64,000 bases of DNA from Favolaschia claudopus (taxonomy: Eukaryota; Basidiomycota; Agaricomycetes; Agaricales; Mycenaceae), in assembly GCA_037176885.1 (NCBI GenBank), contig JAWWNJ010000008.1:2728001-2792000 (forward strand), given 5' to 3'. The translations under genes and the position numbers were made by a program. Numbering within the stretch: the stretch's first letter is position 1; each line of letters starts with the position of its first letter. Shown piece after piece: positions 54,901-61,483 of the stretch. The notes below the pieces were generated by a model. The model saw only the letters and a list, made by a program, of their open reading frames with translations, searched no databases and was not told the origin of the DNA.

Positions 54901-57464
54901 TATTCCCTTCGACGCAACTCAATTCGCAGGTCAAGCTGTGCTTCGTTTACTTTTCAAACCGCGTCACATAACTCAACGCGCCGTCATCGCGGTCGCTACT
55001 CCCTCATTCTCAAAGTAAGCTGTTTTCTTAACCTTCTCGTTTCCTTCCTTTGAATTAATTCACGCTCACGGGTTTCCATTTCAGAATTCAATAAAAATGT
55101 GTTATTCCTCCAAGCTATCTAGAGATACAAAGGTGCGTTGTATCACTCGGATACCTCGTGCTAAGAAGTTAAAAACCCAGTGCATCTCAAAGCTCTGCCC
55201 CCGCTCGAATCGAGTCGAATCAAGCCGTGTAGGAAATTGGCGCGGGCGGCGGCGGCGTTGACGCGGCATCTGGAGGGAAAATAAGGTAAGCTGGACTTCA
55301 TTTTCGCCGACATTAAGAAGGAAACTTACCACTTCAAGGCAGCGCGGACGCGTTTCGGCAAAATCGGCGCATCGGACTGCGGAGTGGCGGGAAGTCGGGA
55401 TTGGGAAGTGTCGAGAACGGGGCGTAATGTCGATTTGGCGGGTAGTCGGGCGGCGGTGCAAAAATTGGCGCGGGGTTGACACGGAATCTGGAGAAGGCAA
55501 AATAAGGTGTCCATTCTATCTGGCTCGTTTTGAATTCAGAAACTTACCAGTTTTTGAGGGAAACATGGGTGTGTTTGGGCGGAATCGGCTGTACGCAGGT
55601 CAGTGTTGACCTGAATGCTTATTTAGTTTATGGCTGACGAATGTAGGAAATGGTCACCAGTAGAAGTGTCTCTAGTAAGTTTCTCCCCCAAACCGTCGTC
55701 TCCGGCTGACTACATAAACCCCCAGATAATCGTTCGATTCAGCCCCTCAGCGCACTCAGATCAATTTGACCGTTCATTCCGTAAGTCGGTTTCCTCTTTG
55801 AACTTTATACAACGAACTGATGACCTATTCAATCTCAATGTATCTGATTCAAACCCTTAGGTTTCGACTCAAAACCGCCGGTGCGGTGAGTATTTTGTCT
55901 TAATTCAAGGCGGAGTTAAAACTTATCAGAATTTATATGGCGTTCAAATAATCTTGGCGTGTGGCTAAACTTATTTTTGTCTTTGAGTGCTTTGCTGACT
56001 TGTTTTATTTGTTGCTAGAATCGTGCCGTCTAACGCCCACAATTGCTGGCTTGGAGCCATCTTGCGCACAGGACCCCTGTTCGTGCCGTATTCTCGCCTT
56101 ATTTTGTTTACTGACCTTTCCCAGTTTCAACCTGCCTCAACTCAAGGTGCAGTGGAGAGAAGACCACGGAATGGGCGGGTACAGGGCAACGGATATGCAT
56201 GTATATACGTAGCTGGAATATACTTTTTTAACCCACTCGAACCGAGTGAAACACCTCTCAGACTAAGTAGGTCGGCGCACTCCCGTTGAGTAGGAGAACC
56301 CACTCAGGCTGAGTGGGGGACCTACTCAATCCGAAGCGAGGAATTGCCAAAATCTACTCACGGTGAGTAGGTATCCCGACTTGGGGCAAGTGGGTCGCCT
56401 ACTCCTGCTGAGGGGGTACCTACTCCAGGCAAGTGGTTTACCGACTCACAACGAGTAGGTATACCTACTCTTGGCAAGTAGATTCCCTCCCCATAGTGAC
56501 ATCTGCACCTTCCATGGTCTGTAGTTGGCTGAGCCGGAAAGAGGCTCGATGCGATAGGCGTTGTATGTGACTGTGTCCGCCATGTAGTCGGGTTATCGGT
56601 GACGTGACCGAGATCTGATTGTGTTGTAGATTAAGCGGGGAGGGCGAGATTAGAGGATGAGAGTAAAATAGGATTGCAATAGCACTGTTGGTTAGAAGGC
56701 TGCTTTAGAGCAATCAGATGCTCTAGCAGGGAAGTTACAGGCTGCTTATATACTGTACAGAATAATATCTAGAGAGTTCTACGTGTATCTGAACTGGTCC
56801 TTGTCTTACTAATTGATTACCGAGTTGCCCGAAGGCCGAAGCTGTCTTATCTAATCTCCAAATTCCAACACTATCAAATCGTGAGCTCGCCACTGCGTTA
56901 ACAACAGCCTAAGAATATAAACGATCTACCAGCATGTAGTATCGGAACCCATCCAAGGATGCCGTACCGTCGCCCATTGCGCGAGGAAACGCGTGGTTGA
57001 TGACCTCCTCATAATCCTCCCTGTTTTCTCTGAGAATCTCCCCCACTGCTCCTTCCTCGAGATTCGGCCGCGCTTGAGGAGAAGGCGATACAGTGGCGGA
57101 GGCGGGTGGAGCCGAAGGTGATGTGGCTGCCGACTCGGAAACACTCGAAGCCGACCCACGAATGCTTGGATGCGAAGCTGAGTCGGGCGCGGCGGGAGGG
57201 GGTCCCGAGATGGGAGCAGAGGTAGAACGAACAAGTGGCTGCACCGCTGGTCTGTGCTGCTCTGGTCCGGGCGAGATGACACGCGATATTCCACCTGCGA
57301 CCTCGGCGGCTTGACTTTTGAGAATCGCTGCAAAGGATCGATTTTCGGAGCTGGAGATCGACTAATAAGATAAAACCAGAAGTTTTCAAACTCTCAACTG
57401 TACGCACATAGGTGGGCGGCGTGGCTGATTCGGGGAACTGCGCGTTCGAGGCGTGGGACGCCAT
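39942..57464 (-). CDS. TENA/THI-4 domain + ricin-type beta-trefoil + coiled coil + DM9-like fusion protein
   Basis: Start is taken at ATG 57462-57464 (MASHASNAQFPESATPP). A Ser/Pro/Ala-rich N-terminus leads to EDYEEVINHAFPRAMGDGT and GFRYYML, ending at 56930. A giant intron (42466-56929) is followed by QDRLYLQMCIGLKMISAAAG. Then come NPVLG|YYVVLLPCIL|TYWVIANRLMNDP, VVYHSAWTEV and FINENIAAEG...FKIACKLEVDMF. This helical-bundle pattern with the LLPC motif is TENA/THI-4 (thiamin-precursor salvage, heme-oxygenase-like fold). The same exon continues without a stop into a beta-trefoil (DGIYSINVASGGFVLAIRD ... WHISSTPSGYTIQNIG ... SQMWTFDD), a charged coiled coil near 41000-40740, and a C-terminal part with WVSCHGRF and ETMYIAMFTHAG that resembles DM9/DUF3421. 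The extreme 3' exon is uncertain. Confidence 0.7.
42471..42719 (-). repeat. 3' LTR of the gag-only element
   Basis: 249 bp, TG...CA ends, near-identical or identical by eye to the copy at 56622-56870. On the minus strand it is preceded by a purine tract. Confidence 0.9.
43046..43373 (-). repeat. 3' LTR of the gypsy element
   Basis: 328 bp, preceded on the minus strand by a short purine-rich segment (CGGAGGGCGAA). Confidence 0.92.
43433..51304 (-). CDS. Gypsy Gag-Pol polyprotein with chromodomain, 2,623 aa
   Basis: Approximate residues: disordered N-terminus with three copies of an RLELSG/D..G..(H/N)DSAA motif (about 95-155); acidic/Ser-rich linker; Gag domain (FVYDGKPDLDTFDHWIYEI, 535-690); CCHC knuckle CFTCKDTGHESRNCP (about 780); aspartic protease ALLDTGSMADFI (about 1095); RT with YLDDIIIYS (about 1413); RNase H TDACCTGASGY (about 1567); integrase HHCC (HAHSLLAHLG ... 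CKSCSTC, about 1893) and core IGIDFVGPLP / SDRDSLFTSTFW (1958-2022); chromodomain WAVDRIISHV...TWAPYAEVKHL (2260-2298). A further extension of about 280 residues (2345-2623) holds an Arg/Gly-rich block and an acidic tail. Gag and Pol share one frame with no shift or stop. The chromodomain should direct integration to modified histones. Confidence 0.95.
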   Translation of the reverse strand: MSLKHRTDGKRTASKVAHGNTRTLSDEAAAVGAAFDTTVGDANQLEASVSSKSHRKSSEHHASESTLAGKWGLPVDEVAASTGAKLTRSTRSNLPKRLELSDTSGVVHDSAAHINQRLELSGSAGTVHDSAAKRLELSGTAGAANDSAAPMLAASGELHPGTLPGVDQNALTTPFSPRVRRSELEEYLDDFHNRIGYESSLSELSDSESEAEEIFAPAVVQNKEWTVVGNNTEFATEGGKKAKEYVPLNTINTEKKFFPTWFDLDFESTREFETAPFIPEFPVIDTKLFGNIFEELSDNEDVIELLSNGSPSDDSDSELSENELNAAVQAALLDHYKNSKVTDLGMGRRAGSSKVKLGATTFAKTEHQAPSEKPKATFVQGSSKGKGVDQGEKGPDYERLRKLAQKGLKTGNKAGKKAHKNVQENHLKPEHFKRDQSEIPNGGWFRARTEEPQIPPSPPTSPPSSSSDTGSSSSSDGSDDSSDESSSSDSDSSSSTSLSSSAKRRKRTPSAKRKQSTKEHKKLQKVFRSVKIKEPFVYDGKPDLDTFDHWIYEIDTWAEWHEISDAMAVKVMVNFMTGKASKFFMKHVALRRKDWTMKSVYEGLFNYCFPPDFKLRLRQRLMNATQGNYKVRDFLRDIESLAVRFPDITERQLIQIFWGGLHQDLRLHLIGKGLNPESSSLKKLAKHATRQESVLDAFKREQQELAKLNQQRQYKGNNSYNGPKQNQGQSQNGTDQSSNKPNNAKGKGPQKGNNSGEKKGKYTDRISKEERDRLRAEGRCFTCKDTGHESRNCPERQTAKAPNLKAGSVQFSAVESRASAAREANLRVGAMGILPETSVMEGEKYQDHASDAAAYLITLFKSFYASNDEERFTTIDYGNSIEITDWNKPEQPYLVHRGKLENPKFGVADIIAEVEEIEPPKRSGAFPSMGEPDDEYPAIDWLRIRLAFAMDERRWAEITPIERVQVEPHEQGYLVIVLNTDIEFIVTHDEIKSREFDCGAVLDREWELFGLEAEFANPEWEPNNLVLGLCAAQPVKDKVPGFRRKQQRKGSTYREQLDAIERNAMAPRDFKRRSPKPIVVEIVINGQRARALLDTGSMADFISTKLVDQLRLRKDILAKPVTVQLAVHGSRSQINASTVVNIKYQDIDCERRFDIANLDSYDVILGTPFIFQHKLAIGMNPTRITVGSNVPTEMRGPEISTVESAAADIFAEDLEKLRRNLREEAADLCPDTADTDLPPFRAVNHSIPLKDESLVHKWRPSKCPEALKNVWRKKKETYMKSGRWRMASGGNASAMLILPKPVKEDGVVRIRTVVDKRAQNDNTVKIAAPLPDIHAILRNVVRHPYRTLVDGKDFYEQIRVVPEHVSRTLFNTPDGTMESLVLQQGDCNGPATCQTLMNHIFSAYIGVFMDVYLDDIIIYSDTVEEHIKHIRMVFDVLRKEKLYLSADKMQFFAEKLKILGHVIDEHGILMDPHKVDAIANWKTPTNKDLLGSFLGAVGYLADDCPGIRIPMGILTPLTGEKRWNWGHTEQRAFEEVKQIVQSWRDHHRVSLDYSDTAEAINLVTDACCTGASGYVSQGNDLKAAKIVAFWSGKFNSAQQNYPVHEQELLAIVESLKRFRGLLHGAKFRISTDHRALEHLMQQRNLSPRQHRWLDILNEFNFTIHYIPGETNIFADALSRIYSAEPAGVVRAPSEYVGNDQGDSEPETVDSDLDDEVALSAPIYTGATAVLEGAPRRSSRLAKLSAGNRTYGGPRRRQKVDPADAAVEEEPEYPRVDDVEDLSLPILVPERETDQSETTEANPVQPKKQKAVQTELQGVLTAGDLGLPLPHGLKYRYNEDSFFRDILKAPNEYRDFQERDGLVFKNRDGIEVLCVPDVKIGARSVREILIKHAHSLLAHLGSRKTVEFLRQEVWWKTMVDDVDTYCKSCSTCAMSKPNNQKPMGLLQTLPVPRRPWQYIGIDFVGPLPESTTRNGAFDMICVIIDHLTAMVHLVPTRQNYGAKQIAEVVFDTVYKLHGLPERIISDRDSLFTSTFWRRLNELLGVELRLSTAYHPQTDGMTERANRTMTQMLRQCVQPDQKDWAERIPAIEFAMNTARSETTGFSPFFLNYARTPRAMIWDNESKYPGVRKFASRMKEALMKAHDAIIDARVHQTDQANKGRRKSGLVLGDLVYLSTKNLKLPKKRARKLVPKYLGPFRIIQVVTPGASYKLELSQELKARGIHDVFHAALLRIHVPNDDRRFPGRQMHQIPGFGQNPKEWAVDRIISHVGKGIDASFEIQWATGDVTWAPYAEVKHLAAMDGYCEAMGIKHPKNLPASARNNSPNEEQVPLHSCRIAIDRDLRTTMNIKSSNEQRRKFTKPPVNAPMLDSANPRHYNAADRLACERHATALRDFSTGNGQHPGNPPRGYHTWFLAQNPFAPKPEDYPPTFISPSGIPAPVTDVHISTAALSVMLDSNTRFAEGLMRHVAASANQPAPYVGYTAAPRRGYVAHPRRGNTRNFRGAGRGGKNFRGKGNNRKGRNLIGELDAFDTVAAVVGPLLTELTDRVERGARAGTSRGSHHPRNNNPAPEQNLDTQSVIAVDGSQVDEEEQRDELDEFLEEGEYEPEEDNGYNMDTANGSST
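51411..51738 (-). repeat. 5' LTR of the gypsy element
   Basis: 328-bp partner of the left LTR; no difference was found by eye. It should contain the element promoter. Confidence 0.92.
52352..52510. repeat. Left subterminal repeat array (CCTACT.. palindromes)
   Basis: Repeated CCTACTY/GAGTAGG words. Two are near-perfect palindromes with 9-bp arms around a single base: CCTACTTGG-g-CCAAGTAGG close to 52370 and CCTACTCAA-g-TTGAGTAGG near 52412. They are probable transposase-binding sites. Confidence 0.8.
52560..56220. other. Interior of the CACTA-like element, no recognised gene
   Basis: About 3.7 kb. Many strong-looking plus-strand donors (gtaagt, gtgagt) are followed within 50-80 bp by acceptors (e.g. 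53980-54042, 54244-54312, 54371-54434), with 30-100-bp segments between. The segments do not join into a recognisable protein. Confidence 0.45.
56230..56498. repeat. Right subterminal repeat array (CCTACTC/GAGTAGG)
   Basis: About a dozen CCTACTC, CCACTC, GAGTAGG and CAAGTGG words in both orientations packed into about 270 bp before the right terminal repeat, mirroring the left array. Confidence 0.8.
56622..56870 (-). repeat. 5' LTR of the gag-only element
   Basis: 249-bp partner LTR. The gag start codon lies about 40 bp inside it on the minus strand (56583). Confidence 0.9.
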
Positions 57465-58749
57465 TCCTCGCGAAAGATAAGACTGGAGTTTGGTCTGGAA
57501 TTTGTTTGAATGACACGGCAACGTTCAGACTCGGAGACGGAGGCCACTCACTTCGCTGCGTCAACTTCGGCTGCCGTGAGAGCAGCGTCTGCGACAGAAA
57601 CTAGCAGGTCGTTTGAGTTCGGGTGGGTCATGGCTGAAACAGCGAAACGATGCTGGTATGTTGATACGCATTTTTGCGGCGTGCTTTTATCATCGTCGTA
57701 GACTGAGAAAAATGAGCACCTGGACATTCTATTCTAGGGAAATTTCTGGATTGGAACATACCACCTGTCTCTCCGCGAATAATCAGCTCCGGTGACAGTC
57801 CCACGTCTTCTCAAATTCGATGTCGAACAGCGATGGTGAAAGTTTGAATAGACGCAAAACAAAGTTCATGCCTCGTTTCTTCTGAAATGAATCCCGTCAG
57901 TTTACAGTGTCCACAGATCGAATAACTGCCGTACCAGTCAGGTGAATTAATCCTGAATTGACGTATTCTTGGCCCCAGCACATCGAGAGTTATGCTGTTT
58001 CCACGTGTTGCGTGGCAGGTGAAATGAAAGCCTGCTCTGCGTTGCGTGCATTTTCTTTTCAAGGCACTATCCAGGTGTGTAACGCGACGAACGACTGTAG
58101 TTCCAGTTTACCTATTCCCGTTTTGCTAAGCGCTGAGTGATCATGAACAGATGCTGAACTTCCGAGTCTGCGGATTGAGAATGAGAGCGAGCAAGAAAGA
58201 CAGCGAGAGTGCGTTGAAGTCAAGAATAACGGACGCATGTTTTCAGCACGTTGCCGTTACATAAATCAGACAATGTGCCCAAAAAAGAACTTAGAAGTTT
58301 TCACGGTTTATAGATCGATTTCGTCCATTCAGTTCCATGACCAGCCATTTGTCGCATGTGTTACGATAATGAGCCTGCGTTCAAGAGTCAGCTCAGTTTC
58401 AACCCACGAAGATTCGGACAGATGTTTCCGACGTCCGTTCGCCATGAGAAATTTTCGTTTTTTCTGTGTAGCACACGGAGGGATTCCGAGTTCCGTAGAA
58501 GGATCCGCGGCGGAGGACACCAAACAGCGGTTCTCAACAGTTCGAGCTTCGGTGAGCGGCTCACGGTGAGTGTGGTGAAGTCTGTACGGCTATCACCGCG
58601 ATTGATGACATCATATGGTTGTGTCAACCTTCGAGTTTTTTTTTGCATTTCCTGAAAGTAATGCTCCCAAACAACGCCGATGATCTCATCCACAACACTG
58701 CGGAATCTTCTCCGATTATTGGTTGCGGAACGAAAGAAAGGCACGGAGA
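57465..58749. other. Upstream region of the TENA-fusion gene
   Basis: On the minus strand an ATG at 57632 opens a 27-codon frame (MTHPNSNDLLVSVADAAL..) ending at a GTGAGT donor near 57550. It would make a natural first exon of the fusion gene, but its phase does not match the next exon, so it is left out. Nothing else was recognised to 58749. Confidence 0.4.
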
Positions 58750-59960
58750 CGTACGTCCTGATCTAAGTTCTTCAACGCCTGCCCGAAAGTCTGGCGCGTG
58801 TTTTTGGTCCAGTGGGGACGGACGGGGAACTAGATGAGATGGTTAGATTCCGCACCTTTCGAGCAAGTGAGTTGGTGAATAACTTACCTCGTTGATGAGC
58901 TTCGCAGCGAGCTTAGTGTACCTGTTCATGTTGCACCAATCAACGACGCAGTTCCGAAGACAGAGAGGGATGCCAGTGGGCGACGGTAAACTCACCACTC
59001 CTCGTTCCGGTGGTGATCGCCTGTAGTGGGTACGAACGAAGGGAAGTCGAACACCATCGCGCCCTGAGAATCGGTATCAGGATCCGGATTAATTGAAAAG
59101 CAGGAGCGAAACACGGACTTTCGACCAATCCGCCGTAACGTTCCCAACCCGCTTCGTTGTCTGTCCGAGGAAGCTGTCGAACGGCTTGCCGAACTAGACG
59201 CACAACACAACAGATAAGTCAGCCAAGCTCTCTGCAGCTCACATCCCCGTCGCAACGGAAGACGAAGGAAGACAAAACGCACCTTGATATTGATGCCACT
59301 GCGATATGTACTGGTGACCGCCTGGCCCTCCGCTGCCGACTCGTCAAAAGCTCCCTCACCCGCCTGAGCAACGCGGGTCCCACGCCGACGGGGATGGCGA
59401 GTTCGAGGTTGTGGCCGTGGAGGTCGTATTCCCACTATTGGGGGCGTCAGTCATTAATAAGAGCAGGCAAAGAGAGAAGTAGCGAGGCATAGAGGAGAAA
59501 CGCACCTCAGGCTTCTGATTCGGGTACAACCCACCGATGAGCACATCGTACGCGTGTCAGACGACGGGCCAGGAAAAGAGGGGGGGATCCAGCACTGTCT
59601 CTGTGGTAAAGTATCAGTATTCGGCATTCGGCATCCATCTCACATTCCACTGTTTTCGAGGATGATGCCAATGGAGGAGACACGCACCGTGGAAATTCGG
59701 CGCAGCCCAAAGCGCGTAAGTAGAACGTGGCCGCCGACGTAAAGTTTGCAAAGCCAGAGTTTTGACCGCCGTTCAGCAGGGCGATTGCAAGGGCGCCTTC
59801 GATGGGGGTTACGGAGAAGGTGGACTGTGTGGGCGGTCGTGTGTCAGCAAAAGGAAGCGAAACGAGTATAAGATGCGGGTAAAGGGGGAGAAACCCCACC
59901 TGGAAGGCATTTCCAAGAGGATAACAAGCACGTGTTTTCACCACGTTTTGAAACTAGACG
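58750..59960 (-). pseudogene. Decayed multi-exon gene, possibly FAD-linked oxidoreductase-like
   Basis: Protein-like exons on the minus strand can be strung together: SVTPIEGALAIALLNGGQNS (59810-59750), LDPPLFSWPVV followed by an in-frame TGA and HAYDVLIGGLYPNQ (about 59600-59525), WEYDLHGHNLELAIPVGVGP (about 59435-59375), FDSFLGQTTKRVGNVTADWS (about 59180-59120), MVFDFPSFVPTTGDHHRNEE (about 59060-59000), YTKLAAKLINE (about 58920-58890) and FPVRPHWTKNTRQTFGQAL (about 58830-58775). The C-terminal RPHW.K resembles sugar-lactone/alditol oxidases, and a stretch near 60240-60200 (KFKVLATAH) could be part of an FAD-binding domain, but this is tentative. The stop would be a CGA-to-TGA change. No clear start or end. 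Confidence 0.35.
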
Positions 59961-61483
59961 ATGTGCCCCCAAAAGAACAAAAAGGTTCACTGACTTCGTC
60001 CATTAGATTGTTTCCACGAATCATTGACAGCATTTTGTTGCGTGTCTTCAAGAGCAAAAAAAACGTGCCTTGTAATCAGCTCACGTTCAGTCCATAAAGA
60101 TATAGACACACCGTCGCTCGCGGTCGAAGTCATCGTTAAGTGTACAGTAGACGTCGATGCCCGGGAGACCGCGAGGCTAAAGACTGTTCCTACCTTTGAA
60201 GACCAACAAGCCCCGATGGTGTGCTGTAGCCAATACTTTGAACTTTTCTGCGAGGTATGAATTCACCGCCAGGGACTGCCTTGGTTGTGGTGGTGCTGAG
60301 GAAGGCCAACAAAATGCCGGCAGACCATCACCGACATCAAATGCCAAATCCCGGTATCTTCCGGCGTGACGTTGTGATGGTGTGATTTTCCACCTCGCTT
60401 CCCGCCAACTTGCCGCCATGTCGGTGGACACTGTGACCTCAGGCTCGGTTTCAACGAGACTCCTACGACAAAGGCTCTATAACTACATACTCCAGCGCTG
60501 TATCAACGCAACGTTGTCACCGGCCTGCTCGAGCGACCTCGAACTCGGTTTTCAAAACCAGGCTTAACCAGCTCGGATTCGCAGACTGGCAGCGCATCTC
60601 GAATATCGGATACTTCATGCTGCGCATGGACTGTATATTATTCATCGGTGGCTCGCTGTGCTTATATCAGGGCCGCATCTTGCTCTAACATCATTCAAGT
60701 TCAGGCTTTAAACTGGCGGCGTTACAACTTCTTGCAATGAATTTGCGCGGGTAGTACCAGCTGTTAATCTTCTTCGCTCGCCGTGTCTGGTATCAACTTT
60801 TTTTGCTCTCTATCTTCCCCCGTTCTAGTCTGAACTCATACACTTTTGAGATAGGAAGCTGGCAGGGATGCTTAAACTGGGCTTTGTCTTGCCTCTTTCG
60901 CGTAGAGCTATGTCCTCCCGTCAATGATGTTTGACGGCTGTGTCCTTTGCGTGTGTTCTTATCTGCGAGAGTGCATCCCGATCCCAATCAAGCTGTTCAT
61001 GTGAACAGGTGAAATGAATCCCTGTGTGATCGAGGGAAGGTGAGTGATCTTTTAATAGGTCGAGTCTCGTTTCTGAGCCGATGTCGTAGTCATAGGACAC
61101 TGACTAACACCTGGAATCTGTCAGAATTCCGATCGAGCTACAACTTAAAAGAAGAAACAGGCTGTGGCATCGAGGTAACGTCGTGCTCCTGGCAAGCCTG
61201 ACACGCGGTGTTTGCGAACACGCGCCAATCGAATGCCTTGAATGTTCGTTCCAGTCAACAAATGCATCTAAATTCCTAGTGACTTCTCGTTCCTCCCAAG
61301 TTTCTTCCCAAAGACCGCTGTCTGAACGTTCGACTCCCGAATTCACTTTCGGCGGAGATCCGAAAACTTGCCGTGATATACGCCACACCCACACCCACGT
61401 ATAGCGTGCCGTCAACGTGGGACGCACTATAAAGTCTCCGACTATCGAACGTCGGCTGCTTATAGTTACTCCGCATTGCTCCC
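59961..61483. other. Gene-poor stretch upstream of the NLR gene
   Basis: About 1.5 kb. The segment near 59960-60050 (gatgtgccc.caaaagaac ... cgtccatt) resembles 58272-58340 (aatgtgcccaaaaaagaac ... cgtccatt), suggesting an old duplication. The promoter of the NLR gene should be near its right end. No gene can be supported. Confidence 0.4.

Larger units (their letters stand above)
52352..56498. mobile_element. CACTA-like non-autonomous DNA transposon, 4,147 bp
   Basis: The left end reads CACTGTGGGAAGAAATCCTA and the right end, on the opposite strand, CACTATGGGGAGGGAATCTA: imperfect terminal inverted repeats starting CACT(G/A). Flanks are ACAT on both sides (52348-52351 and 56499-56502). Removing the element with one ACAT restores the frame of the split Gag, which confirms the boundaries. 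No transposase is recognisable. The interior has only short frames but several GT..AG-like pairs, suggesting a transcribed, spliced, non-coding or decayed gene. The class (CACTA, Plavaka or related) is inferred from the ends. Confidence 0.85.
42895..56583 (-). pseudogene. Copia-type Gag (UBN2 domain + CCHC knuckle), interrupted twice
   Basis: The coding order on the minus strand is in three pieces. 56583 to about 56499: M..VTYNAYRIEPLSGSANYR. 52351 to 51739: MSDILTDMNCADH, SWDKIDRRALSAIRL, HIQGETTALGAWQML, LISLGQPVTDSDF, LLSSLPADWDSF. 43045 to 42895: zinc knuckle CHKCGGKGHIARICP, then an acidic tail and TAA. These are the features of a copia/UBN2-type Gag. Taking out each insertion with one target-duplication copy keeps the frame through all three pieces, so the host gag was intact when it was hit. 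It is now non-functional at this locus. Confidence 0.88.
42471..56870 (-). mobile_element. Gag-only Ty1/copia-type LTR retroelement (TR-GAG-like), split by two insertions
   Basis: Two 249-bp direct LTRs (TGTTG...CAACA) at 42471-42719 and 56622-56870 are flanked by the 5-bp duplication ctatc (42466-42470 and 56871-56875). Subtracting the nested elements leaves only about 1.05 kb of internal sequence, so the original element was about 1.55 kb. It holds a gag gene, then goes directly into a polypurine tract (minus strand GAGGGGGAG beside the 42719 LTR end). There is no protease, integrase, RT or RNase H, so it must have been mobilised in trans. Confidence 0.88.
42466..56929 (-). other. 14.46-kb intron created by nested transposon insertion
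   Basis: Donor: CTG|GTAGAT at 56930/56929. Acceptor: GATAG|CAAGATCG at 42466/42465. Joining gives YYML|QDRLYL, the uninterrupted TENA helix. Without the insertion the intron would be 59 bp. The 5-bp target duplication (ctatc on plus, GATAG on minus) contains the acceptor AG, so the insertion left a usable AG next to the exon but replaced the original upstream tract with LTR sequence. Confidence 0.8.

Noticed and set aside
42471..56870. Treating the two 249-bp repeats as unrelated solo LTRs
   Set aside because: The matching 5-bp duplication ctatc outside both, and a single gag gene between them, show they belong to one element.
57539..57632. Upstream exon (MTHPNSNDLL..) for the TENA-fusion gene
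   Set aside because: Its donor leaves phase 2 while the next exon needs phase 0, so no in-frame join was found.
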